From contig NZ_JALGQE010000009.1 of the NCBI RefSeq assembly GCF_022810405.1, positions 1-64,000 of the forward strand: a stretch of DNA of 64,000 bases. The letters run 5' to 3'. Shown one piece after another: positions 57,748 to 64,000 of this stretch (positions are counted from its first letter, which is position 1; every line of letters starts with the position of its first letter). The stretch is from Rhodococcus sp. ARC_M5 (GTDB lineage Bacteria > Actinomycetota > Actinomycetes > Mycobacteriales > Mycobacteriaceae). The notes beneath the pieces are model-generated. The model saw only the letters and a list, made by a program, of their open reading frames with translations, was not told the origin of the DNA and did no database searches. A program made the translations under genes and the position numbers.

Positions 57748-58224
57748 ATGGCAAAGAGCACCGGTGGTGGATGGCTTCGGAGACTGTTCTCGCGATCGAC
57801 GGCAGAACGTCTGGACCCCACTCGAGACGATCTGGTGATAGTGGCGAGTTGCTTCGACGACGCACAGGCGTGTTCGGCCGTACTCGACGAAGCGGCGCGA
57901 ACTCGGCCGGAGTGGACGGACTCGGCGGACGTGGTGCTTCGACATCACTTACTGCTGCCGTCCCATCACGTCGAGGACGCCGCAGCGGTCGCAGCTCAGG
58001 ACGGCTACGAAGTGGGGCCCAGCGCCGACTTACCGGATACCGCCGGTTATCGCCCACAGGTCGACGACGGTGTCGCTCTGGTTCTGCAACGTGTGCAGGT
58101 GCTCGACGCCTTGCACTGCTCGCAGGAACGCTCCCGGATGGCGGGCCTCGCTCAGCGGCGCGGGGGAGTCGTGCTCGGCTGGGACGCGCTGCAGCCCGCG
58201 CAGTCCGACGCAGCGACTGGCTAA
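57748..58224 (+). CDS. Conserved hypothetical protein, 158 aa
   Basis: The protein begins [17 protein letters not shown] and then [63 protein letters not shown] and [29 protein letters not shown]. The alternating strand and helix pattern suggests a small alpha/beta cytosolic protein, possibly ferredoxin-like. I do not recognise a family. The ATG at 57748 starts the conserved-looking part; upstream in-frame sequence overlaps the ctaE leader. It lies between ctaE (divergent) and trpD (same strand, 49 bp). Confidence 0.72.
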   Translation: MAKSTGGGWLRRLFSRSTAERLDPTRDDLVIVASCFDDAQACSAVLDEAARTRPEWTDSADVVLRHHLLLPSHHVEDAAAVAAQDGYEVGPSADLPDTAGYRPQVDDGVALVLQRVQVLDALHCSQERSRMAGLAQRRGGVVLGWDALQPAQSDAATG

Positions 58225-58273
58225 GCTTCCACGGCACCACGTCCGCCGCCATGGATCGACGAACGGAACAGTC

Positions 58274-59335
58274 TTGAACGCACCGACCACTGACGACCAG
58301 CCGCGAACGTGGCGTCGAATCCTCGGCGCGTTGACGACGCACATCGACCTGTCCAGTGCCGACACCGCCTGGGCTATGGACGAGATCATGGCCGACAACG
58401 CCACGGCCGCTCAGATCGCTGCGTTCGGAGTTGCCCTCAGGATGAAGGGGCCCACTCCGGCGGAAGTGAGCGGACTCGCCGAATCGATGCTGGCGCACGC
58501 CGTGCTCGTCGATACGGATCCCGATGCCGTCGACGTCGTGGGCACCGGAGGTGACGGGGCCGATACTGTCAACATCTCGACCATGGCCGCGATCGTCGTT
58601 GCCGCCAGCGGCACGAGAGTGGTCAAGCACGGCAACCGCGCAGCGTCGTCCAAGAGCGGCACCACCGACGTGCTCGAGGCGCTGGGGGTCCGCGTGACAC
58701 TGGGAGCCGACGCGGTCGCGTCCAGTGTCGAGCAGGTCGGCATCGGGTTCTGCTTCGCGCCGATACACCACCCGGCACTGCGCTTCGCTGCCGCACCGCG
58801 CAAGGAAATCGGAATCCCGACGGTCTTCAATGTTCTTGGGCCACTGACGAATCCGGGGCGTCCGCGGGCCGGCCTGATCGGCTGCGCCTTCGAGAATCTC
58901 GCTCCGGTGGTCGCCGACGTGTTCGCCGCCCGTGGCAGCTCGGTGCTCGTCGTACGCGGCGACGACGGACTGGACGAGATCACCCTGTCCACCACCACCA
59001 CCGTGCACGTGGTGTCCGGTGGCTCGGTCACGGTCGAGTCGATCGATCCGCTCGCCTACGGCATAGCCCGGGCACCGATCGAAGCACTCAGGGGCGGTGA
59101 CGCAGAATTCAACGCAGCCGTGGCTCGCCGAGTGCTCGCCGGTGAGCGCGGGCCGATCCGCGACGCCGTCCTGCTCAATGCGGCCGCAGCATTGGCGGCG
59201 CACCATGGAGTGTCCGGCGACCTCTCCGCCCGCATCGAGGCCGGATTGGCCGCAGCCGCAGCCACTGTCGATTCCGGCGCAGCAGCGCGTCTCCTCGCCG
59301 ACTGGGCTCGGTGCACCACCGAGCTCGCGGACTGA
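58274..59335 (+). CDS. trpD: Anthranilate phosphoribosyltransferase
   Basis: TrpD transfers phosphoribose from PRPP to anthranilate, the second step of tryptophan synthesis. The 353-residue protein has DIVGTGGDG-type motif [17 protein letters not shown] near 95, [21 protein letters not shown] near 122, [13 protein letters not shown] near 162 and [13 protein letters not shown] near 190. TTG at 58274 was chosen as start since it lies about 28 codons before the conserved helices and no ATG or GTG is better placed. A stand-alone trpD away from other trp genes, as in mycobacteria next to ctaE. Confidence 0.92.
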   Translation: MNAPTTDDQPRTWRRILGALTTHIDLSSADTAWAMDEIMADNATAAQIAAFGVALRMKGPTPAEVSGLAESMLAHAVLVDTDPDAVDVVGTGGDGADTVNISTMAAIVVAASGTRVVKHGNRAASSKSGTTDVLEALGVRVTLGADAVASSVEQVGIGFCFAPIHHPALRFAAAPRKEIGIPTVFNVLGPLTNPGRPRAGLIGCAFENLAPVVADVFAARGSSVLVVRGDDGLDEITLSTTTTVHVVSGGSVTVESIDPLAYGIARAPIEALRGGDAEFNAAVARRVLAGERGPIRDAVLLNAAAALAAHHGVSGDLSARIEAGLAAAAATVDSGAAARLLADWARCTTELAD

Positions 59336-59348
59336 CGTCGATCGGCGA

Positions 59349-59624
59349 CTACTCGCCGATCGAGAACCCCGCATCCACGTCGGCACTCGAATACGACTGG
59401 AACGCAATGTGAGTGGTGGTACTGCGCACACCTCGCACGCGATTGATGTGCTTGGTGATGACCTCTGCGATCGAGGCATGATCGCGAACCTTGACGATGG
59501 CGATCAAATCGACATCCCCGGCACACGAGTAGACCTCCGACACACCGTCGACATCGGCAACGGCTTGCGCCGCCTCCGGAATCAAGTCGGCCTCGGCGTC
59601 GATCAAGACGATGGCATTGATCAT
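59349..59624 (-). CDS. Lrp/AsnC ligand-binding (RAM) domain protein, no HTH
   Basis: The 91-residue protein is only the effector-binding RAM domain of Lrp/AsnC regulators: MINAIVLIDAEADLIPEAAQAVADVDGVSEVYSCAGDVDLIAIVKVRDHASIAEVI (in parts IPEAAQAVADVDGVSEVYS and GDVDLIAIVKV). There is no DNA-binding domain. Such stand-alone proteins bind amino acids and may partner full-length Lrp regulators. GAGGAG precedes the ATG at 59624. Its stop is 13 bp from the convergent trpD stop, and a tandem repeat array lies 75 bp upstream. Confidence 0.88.
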   Translation of the reverse strand: MINAIVLIDAEADLIPEAAQAVADVDGVSEVYSCAGDVDLIAIVKVRDHASIAEVITKHINRVRGVRSTTTHIAFQSYSSADVDAGFSIGE

Positions 59625-59698
59625 CTGCGCTCCTCAAGAATCTCGAGCCCAACACATCGCGAGCTTCGAGCAAACCCTAGTTGCTGACGGTCCTCACC

Positions 59699-59858
59699 GG
59701 TCGTTCCGCAGGCTCCACTCCCGCCTTATGGGTCGTTCCGCGGGCTCCACTCCTGCTTCACGGGTCGTTCCGCGGGCTCCACTCCTGCTTCACCGGTCGT
59801 TCCGCAGGCTCCACTCCTGCCTCACAAGTCGTTCCGCAGGCTCCACTCCTGCCTGCCT
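59699..59858. repeat. Five-copy 32-bp tandem repeat
   Basis: Units start at 59699, 59731, 59763, 59795 and 59827, exactly 32 bp apart, each close to GGTCGTTCCGCAGGCTCCAC followed by TCCTGCTTCACC. Differences between copies are a few substitutions (CAGG or CGGG; TTCAC, CTTAT or CTCAC). There are no spacers, so it is not CRISPR. The array covers the 3' end of the DEDD exonuclease gene and the gap before the AsnC-type gene. Confidence 0.93.
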
Positions 59859-61541
59859 GGCTGCTTCCTTCGCCGTCCGACACCACGACTCCCACGAACC
59901 CGCCGATCTCGCGGGGCTGCAGTAGCCACTGCTCGTCCGCACGATCCGAACCCCGTCGGTGCGCAGCCAGGACGCGATCAGGGCCACTTCCTCCGGCGGT
60001 GCGCCTCTCAGGGGCGTCGTATCGGGAATCACCGTCTCGGCCGACGCGGTGATGGCATCGACCACCGGCATCGGGTGCACTCCGCGCGGCGCGACGGCAG
60101 CGCCGGCGAGGCGTCCGAATCGCACCACGATCAACTCCCACCCACCGTCGGGAGTGCGGCGCGCCGCAACGAGTTCGGCAATGGCGGCCACAGCTGCCGA
60201 CCGATGCATCCTGCGTAGTGCGTCCACGGTGATCGCGATGCGGTCGCGCAGCCGAGCAGCCGTCTCGTACAGCTCCTTGTCCGCGAGTTCGTCGACGCGG
60301 CGCCGCATGGAATACAGAACGGCGTCGTCCTGACCGCACACGAGCGCGAGAAACTGCGTCGGAGCCTCCGAGTACTCGTCGGCCGTCAGCGGTCCGGACA
60401 GCGCCGCAGGGCAGCCGCCCACGTCGGTTGCCGGGCAGTTGTCACCGTGACGGACCGAGCGAGACAGACGGCGAGTGCACGTTCGTAGACGACAGAACTC
60501 CGCGACGAGGGCGGCGGCCTCCGCGGCATCACCGCGAACCGAGAACGGTCCGAGACCGTTCGGTGCCGGTGTGCGAACGATCGACAGGCGAGGGAAGGCC
60601 TCGTCGGTCAGGGTGATCCACCACCCCTTCTTGGGAAACTTCGAACGACGGTTGTACGGCGGGATGTGCGCCGAGAGCAGACGCAGTTCCCGGACTCCTG
60701 CTTCGAGGGCGTGCGCGCACTCGACGTGGTCGACGCGAGTGGCCAGCGCGACCATCTCCTTCATCCGGCCTCTCGTCTCCGAGCCGGTGAAGTAGTTGCG
60801 CACGCGCCGCTTGAGGTTGTTCGACGTACCGACGTACAGCACCTCGTCGGACGGACCGCGGAACAGATAGATACCGGGCGTGCCGGGAAGATGGGCGGCC
60901 AGCCCGCGTTTGGCTCGCTGGCCGGCCGACACCGCTGGTAGGTAGTCGACCAACTCGGCGTAGCTGTGGACCCCCTGATTGCCCACACGCTCGATGAGGC
61001 CGTGCAGAACGTCGACTGTCGCTCGGGCGTCGTCGAGCGCGCGGTGCGTCGGTCGGGTGCCGGATCTGAACAGAGTGGACAGCGCAGACAGCTTCACCGA
61101 CGGTGCCTCGTCGCGCGTGAGAACTCGACGAGCAAGCTTGACGGTGCAGAGCACCTGGAACCGCGGCCATGCGATGTCGAGGCGACTGGCGGCTGCTTTG
61201 AGGAATCCGGTGTCGAACCCGGCGTTGTGAGCAACGAGCACCGAACCCCGCGCGAATTCGAGGAAACCGGGCAGTACTCGCTCGATCCGAGGCGCACCGA
61301 TGAGCATCGCCGACGTGATGCCGGTCAACTCCACGATGTACGGCGGAATCGATCTGCCAGGGTCGATGAGGGTGGCGAACTCGCCCAGGATCTCGCCCCC
61401 GCGAACCTTCACAGCCCCGATTTCGGTGATGGCTTCGGTGTCCGCGCTGCCGCCGGTGGTTTCGAGGTCGACGACGACGAACGTGGTCTCGTGCAGCGGA
61501 GTGTCGAGTTCGTCGAACGTCAGCTGGATGGGCAGGCTCAC
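59790..61541 (-). CDS. DEDDh 3'-5' exonuclease fused to GIY-YIG (UvrC/Cho-like) nuclease
   Basis: A 583-residue fusion. The N-terminal exonuclease (about 13-185) has [23 protein letters not shown] and [15 protein letters not shown], the DEDDh catalytic residues of the polymerase III epsilon family. The GIY-YIG domain (about 205-290) has [30 protein letters not shown] UvrC-like C-terminal part follows. The last 22 residues ([20 protein letters not shown] and DR) are encoded by the 32-bp tandem repeat. The start is uncertain: GTG at 61541 or GTG at 61607. A DNA repair role is likely from the domains. Confidence 0.88.
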   Translation of the reverse strand: MSLPIQLTFDELDTPLHETTFVVVDLETTGGSADTEAITEIGAVKVRGGEILGEFATLIDPGRSIPPYIVELTGITSAMLIGAPRIERVLPGFLEFARGSVLVAHNAGFDTGFLKAAASRLDIAWPRFQVLCTVKLARRVLTRDEAPSVKLSALSTLFRSGTRPTHRALDDARATVDVLHGLIERVGNQGVHSYAELVDYLPAVSAGQRAKRGLAAHLPGTPGIYLFRGPSDEVLYVGTSNNLKRRVRNYFTGSETRGRMKEMVALATRVDHVECAHALEAGVRELRLLSAHIPPYNRRSKFPKKGWWITLTDEAFPRLSIVRTPAPNGLGPFSVRGDAAEAAALVAEFCRLRTCTRRLSRSVRHGDNCPATDVGGCPAALSGPLTADEYSEAPTQFLALVCGQDDAVLYSMRRRVDELADKELYETAARLRDRIAITVDALRRMHRSAAVAAIAELVAARRTPDGGWELIVVRFGRLAGAAVAPRGVHPMPVVDAITASAETVIPDTTPLRGAPPEEVALIASWLRTDGVRIVRTSSGYCSPARSAGSWESWCRTAKEAARQAGVEPAERLVRQEWSLRNDR

Positions 61542-61687
61542 CGGGACGAGATTAGGTCCGACCTCCGACAGGAATGCGCACCGTGTCGTCGAACGCGGTC
61601 GTGTCACGAAACCTGTCGGTGGCCGGCGCTATCTTTCGTTCGATCGGCTGATTCGACCGCCGGAAACCGAAAAGAGACAAGGATCAC

Positions 61688-61969
61688 ATGATCATCGACT
61701 GCAGTGACTGCCTGGTCCGTGACATCGCGTGTGCGGATTGCGTCGTGACGGTCCTTCTCGGGGCACCCGGGATGCCGGCGAGATCGGATGGGCGGTGGGT
61801 CGGACCACCCTCTCGTATCACCCTCGAGCAGGAGGAATTGGGCGCTATGGGGGTGCTTGCCGATGTCGGTCTCGTGCCCACGCTCAAGCTCGTGGTGGAC
61901 GACGACGACACTTCCGAGATTCCGTTGTTATCGACTCGTGACACACCGGGCGACCAACGCGCTGGATAG
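61688..61969 (+). CDS. Small Cys-rich protein, 93 aa, function unknown
   Basis: ATG at 61688 follows AAGGA by 6-7 bases. The N-terminus is MIIDCSDCLVRDIACADCVV, with Cys5, Cys8, Cys15 and Cys18 as two CxxC-type pairs able to bind zinc or form disulfides. The rest is LEQEELGAMGVLADVGLVPTLKLVVD, with a predicted helix and strand and an acidic tail. The cysteine spacing and length recur in actinobacterial proteins near NlpC/P60 genes, as far as I know without function. Divergent from the DEDD gene; 120 bp before the c-di-AMP riboswitch. Confidence 0.78.
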   Translation: MIIDCSDCLVRDIACADCVVTVLLGAPGMPARSDGRWVGPPSRITLEQEELGAMGVLADVGLVPTLKLVVDDDDTSEIPLLSTRDTPGDQRAG

Positions 61970-62089
61970 CCGGTTTCGGGCCGATTTCGCTCGCTTCGGC
62001 GAGTTGGGGTCGACACGGAGGTATGCCATTTCGTAACCTTCCTGAGACCTTGCGGAGTCTCGCCAGTCCAAACCGGAGTGGCGTCGCAA

Positions 62090-62235
62090 GTCACCGCCTA
62101 ATCGTTCACTCGCGAGAGTGTTCGTACCGGGAACCCGATATCTACTGGGGTGAATCCCGCTGAGCCACTGCACAGTGGCCGGTGGGTAGGGCTGCTCTTC
62201 CCAGCCCGAACCCGTCAGCTAACTCGGTCGGCGGA
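62090..62235 (+). ncRNA. c-di-AMP riboswitch (ydaO/yuaA class)
   Basis: The conserved cores are all present in order: CCGCCTAATCG near 62095, a variable hairpin, CCGGGAACCCGATATCTACTGG near 62130 with GGGGTGAATCC near 62147, a second hairpin (GCCACTGCACAGTGGC), GGTGGGTAGGGCTGC, and the diagnostic CAGCCCGAACCCGTCAGCTA near 62203. The closing GTCGGCGG pairs with CCGCC. It ends 30 bp before the NlpC/P60 start. The class turns genes off when c-di-AMP is high; here it would control a peptidoglycan hydrolase. Ends are approximate. Confidence 0.9.
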
Positions 62236-62264
62236 CGATAGGAAGAAACGGAGCACCATCTTTC

Positions 62265-62819
62265 GTGGCGTCACAACTTTCCAACCGATCATTGCGGCGA
62301 GTCCTCGTAGCCGGAGCGCTCACGGCAGGCGTGGTCATCCTTCCCGCCGCGCCCGCAATGGCGGCCCCCCTCACCATTCCCGGCGTCGGAACCTTCGAGA
62401 TTCCTGACATCCCGGGCCTTCCTCCTCTCAACGTTCCGGGTATGCCTGCACCGGGAGCGCCCTTGGCTCCCCAGGTCACTCCGGCAGCGAAGGCCGTTCA
62501 GGCCGCAGAGTCCAAGATCGGCGCACCGTACGTGTACGGCGCTTCGGGTCCGGACTCGTTCGACTGCTCCGGCCTCGTCCAGTGGGCGTACAAGCAGGCC
62601 GGCGTCAGCCTGCCCCGCACGAGCTACGACCAGGCAGCCGCAGGCACTCCGGTGTCGCGAGACGGCCTGGCCCCCGGCGACGTCGTCTCGTTCTACGACG
62701 GCTCGCACTCGGGCATCTACGTCGGCAACGGCAATGTGGTGCACGCATCCACGTCCGGTGTGCCGGTCAAGGTTGCTCCGCTTGCCTCGATGCCGTTCGA
62801 CGGCGCTCGCCGTTACTGA
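62265..62819 (+). CDS. Secreted NlpC/P60 peptidoglycan endopeptidase
   Basis: The 184-residue protein has a signal peptide cleaved near AMA-AP (residues 31-34), a Pro/Gly-rich linker (PGLPPLNVPGMPAPGAP in 50-66), and a compact NlpC/P60 domain with Cys101 (FDCSGLVQWAYKQAG), His148 (SHSGIYVG) and His160 (VVHAS). It cleaves the D-iGlu-mDAP bond by family analogy. GTG at 62265 with GGAAG and CGGAG upstream. Under control of the c-di-AMP riboswitch immediately before it. A hairpin follows the stop. No cell-wall-binding domain is visible. Confidence 0.93.
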   Translation: MASQLSNRSLRRVLVAGALTAGVVILPAAPAMAAPLTIPGVGTFEIPDIPGLPPLNVPGMPAPGAPLAPQVTPAAKAVQAAESKIGAPYVYGASGPDSFDCSGLVQWAYKQAGVSLPRTSYDQAAAGTPVSRDGLAPGDVVSFYDGSHSGIYVGNGNVVHASTSGVPVKVAPLASMPFDGARRY

Positions 62820-62851
62820 TTCGAGCGAGCGACGTTCGCTGTGAACGACCG

Positions 62852-62884
62852 ACAGGGTCGAACCGACTACCGGTTCGACCCTGT
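62852..62884 (+). terminator. Terminator after the first NlpC/P60 gene
   Basis: ACAGGGTCGAACCG at 62852-62865 pairs with CGGTTCGACCCTGT at 62871-62884 across ACTAC, a 14-bp perfect stem, 33 bp after the stop. The following TGTCGT is a poor T run. It separates the two NlpC/P60 genes. Confidence 0.75.
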
Positions 62885-63126
62885 TGTCGTATCCCGGGCG
62901 GGACGTCCGCGACACGCCGGTCCGGTGGACAGCGGGACGTCAAGTTCGTAATCTGATCGAGACCTGGTCGACGTTTACTTTGTGACCTGTCACCTGAAAC
63001 CCCCATCGATTTCGGACCGTGATCGCGTCCGCGCCCGTAAGAGCATGGGTAGGGTTCGTTTTCGGTCTATTTTCCAACCGTTGTCTCGATCGAGACAGCA
63101 TGTGTGAGGACGGAGAGTCGCTTTCC
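62885..63126. other. Leader region of the second NlpC/P60 gene with two palindromes
   Basis: No gene fits here. GTGAC-CT-GTCAC is at 62982-62993, and TGTCTCGATCGAGACA, a perfect 16-bp palindrome, is at 63082-63097, 30 bp upstream of the start codon. A GATCGAGAC half-site recurs near 62956. These are operator candidates; the ydaO core sequences are absent, so this gene is not under the same riboswitch. Confidence 0.45.
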
Positions 63127-64000
63127 GTGGCGATATGGAGATCTACCCGAGTGGTGCGGCTGGTCCGTAACTCGGTGATTGCTGTCGCGTTGGCCGCAAG
63201 CATCACCGTGGTGCCGACGACAACGGCGATCGCGCAGCCGGGATTCGACTCGGCGTCCGACGCACAGACCGAGCTTGCCGAGCTGTCTCGCGAATCCGAG
63301 CAGACCACCGAATCCCTGCACAACGCTCAGATCGATCTCGATGCCAAGAATCAGCAGCAACTCGACGCGCAGGCCGTCGTCGAACAGAGCCGTGCTGCCG
63401 TCGACGCAGCGCAGGCACAATTGGCGCAGCTCAAGCCGGCCATGGACAAGGTTGCCAACGTCAACTACCAGGGTGCGCGGACCAATCGACTGTTCGCCGT
63501 CATGGTCAGCGACTCGCCACAGCAGTTGCTCGATCAGATGTCGGCACTCGATGTGATCTCGGCGGAGACCGCCGATCAGGTCGCTCGCTTCAAGCAGGCG
63601 AGTTCGGACGCCGTGACCGCCGAGCAGGCCGCGAATGCGGCTGCGGATCAGGCACGCGTCGCGGCCGAACAGGCCAAGGTCGTCAGCGACGACCTCCAGG
63701 CCAAGCAGAGCGAGTTGCAAGGTCAGATCGGCGAGGTGATGGCCGCCTACAGTGCACTCACGTCCTCCGAGCAGCTGGCTCTGGCCGGATCGGCACTGCC
63801 CGACGGCTTCGATCCCACGACGATTCTGCAGGGCCTGACGCCCGGATCCGGTGCGAGCGCGCTGCAGGCGGGGCTGACACAGATCGGCAAGCCCTACGTC
63901 TGGGGCGGAACCGGCCCGGATGGCTTCGACTGTTCCGGGTTGGTCGTATGGGCATACAAGCAGGTGGGTAAGACGCTGCCGCGGTCGAGTCAAGCGCAGG
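63127..64000 (+). CDS. NlpC/P60 endopeptidase with PcsB-like coiled coil (RipC-type), partial
   Basis: The frame is open from the GTG at 63127 to the window end (291 codons, no stop). A signal peptide (about 1-39, ending TTTAIAQP) precedes a long coiled coil at about 43-210 (ELAELSRESEQTTESLHNAQIDLD and later QAANAAADQARVAAEQAK, each in parts), a short linker, then an NlpC/P60 domain with QIGKPYVWGGTGPDGFDCSGLVVWAYK (Cys269 nucleophile). This architecture is that of mycobacterial RipA/RipC-type hydrolases, where the coiled coil restrains the enzyme until activated by FtsEX or similar. M. tuberculosis Rv2190c (RipC) is at the matching position. Confidence 0.92.
   Translation, partial: MAIWRSTRVVRLVRNSVIAVALAASITVVPTTTAIAQPGFDSASDAQTELAELSRESEQTTESLHNAQIDLDAKNQQQLDAQAVVEQSRAAVDAAQAQLAQLKPAMDKVANVNYQGARTNRLFAVMVSDSPQQLLDQMSALDVISAETADQVARFKQASSDAVTAEQAANAAADQARVAAEQAKVVSDDLQAKQSELQGQIGEVMAAYSALTSSEQLALAGSALPDGFDPTTILQGLTPGSGASALQAGLTQIGKPYVWGGTGPDGFDCSGLVVWAYKQVGKTLPRSSQAQ

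Noticed and set aside
59699..59858. CRISPR-like array
   Set aside because: The 32-bp units abut directly with no spacers, and no cas genes are near.
62885..63126. Second c-di-AMP riboswitch
   Set aside because: The diagnostic CCCGAACCCGTCAGCTA and GGGGTGAATCC cores are absent.

Overview
This window is chromosomal DNA from a high-GC mycolic-acid actinobacterium, most likely Rhodococcus or a close Nocardiaceae relative. The evidence is uniformly GC-rich coding sequence with many GTG/TTG starts, actinobacterial signature genes (qcrCAB plus ctaC/ctaE/ctaF supercomplex genes, DUF3043, DUF4191, the RNase H-phosphatase fusion, glnE), and a gene order that, as I recall it, follows the Mycobacterium tuberculosis Rv2190-Rv2236 block in inverted orientation. 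No tRNA, rRNA, prophage or CRISPR array was found. The only mobile DNA is the tail of an IS30-type transposase at the left edge.

Layout. 0.1-3 kb: transposase end, methylmalonate-semialdehyde dehydrogenase (mmsA) divergent from a LysR regulator with a palindromic operator candidate, and a 41-aa membrane microprotein. 3-10.3 kb: cobalamin-linked and phosphatase genes (cobD, SURF1, LMW tyrosine phosphatase, HAD, cobC-like aminotransferase, Nif3, zinc-ribbon coiled coil, RNase H-phosphatase). 10.3-13.3 kb: accessory genes (membrane protein, Uma2 nuclease, ArsB-type carrier, DUF1697). 13.3-15.5 kb: RNase P RNA, a 60-aa protein and an RNB exoribonuclease. 15.5-21.2 kb: proline iminopeptidase, lipoprotein, panB, a glutamine-dependent NAD synthetase, and a TAP-like lipoprotein hydrolase. 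21.3-32.2 kb: nitrogen block of glnA2, glnE and glnA1, with a five-gene osmoprotectant ABC operon (two tandem near-identical binding proteins) between glnE and glnA1. 32.3-38.3 kb: RDD protein, DUF4191, lipA, lipB, epimerase, and a lipoylated E2 acyltransferase. 38.7-47.7 kb: pepB, gcvT, ilvE, cobU-cobT-cobS, DUF3043, glycerate kinase, HesB. 47.7-57.6 kb: adenosine kinase, asnB, and the respiratory chain genes ctaC-ctaF and ctaE-qcrC-qcrA-qcrB around a solo XRE regulator. 57.7-64 kb: hypothetical, trpD, Lrp/AsnC ligand-binding protein, a 32-bp tandem repeat running into a DEDD-exonuclease/GIY-YIG gene, a small Cys-rich protein, a c-di-AMP (ydaO) riboswitch, and two NlpC/P60 peptidoglycan hydrolases (the last cut by the window end).

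How it works together. Several blocks are functionally coherent: GlnE is the adenylyltransferase for GlnA1 (site Tyr406 visible), and a canonical GlnR box precedes glnA1. LipB and LipA make the lipoyl cofactor that is attached to the two lipoyl domains of the neighbouring E2. CtaC/E/F and QcrCAB build the actinobacterial bc1-aa3 supercomplex. CobD, CobU, CobT and CobS are late cobalamin steps. The c-di-AMP riboswitch ties cell-wall hydrolase expression to turgor signalling, and the osmoprotectant importer is a second osmotic-stress element. The least explained features are the 32-bp tandem repeat that supplies the DEDD protein's C-terminus, the Asn/Gly/His-rich tail of QcrB, the tandem duplicated binding proteins, and the palindrome-led microprotein.
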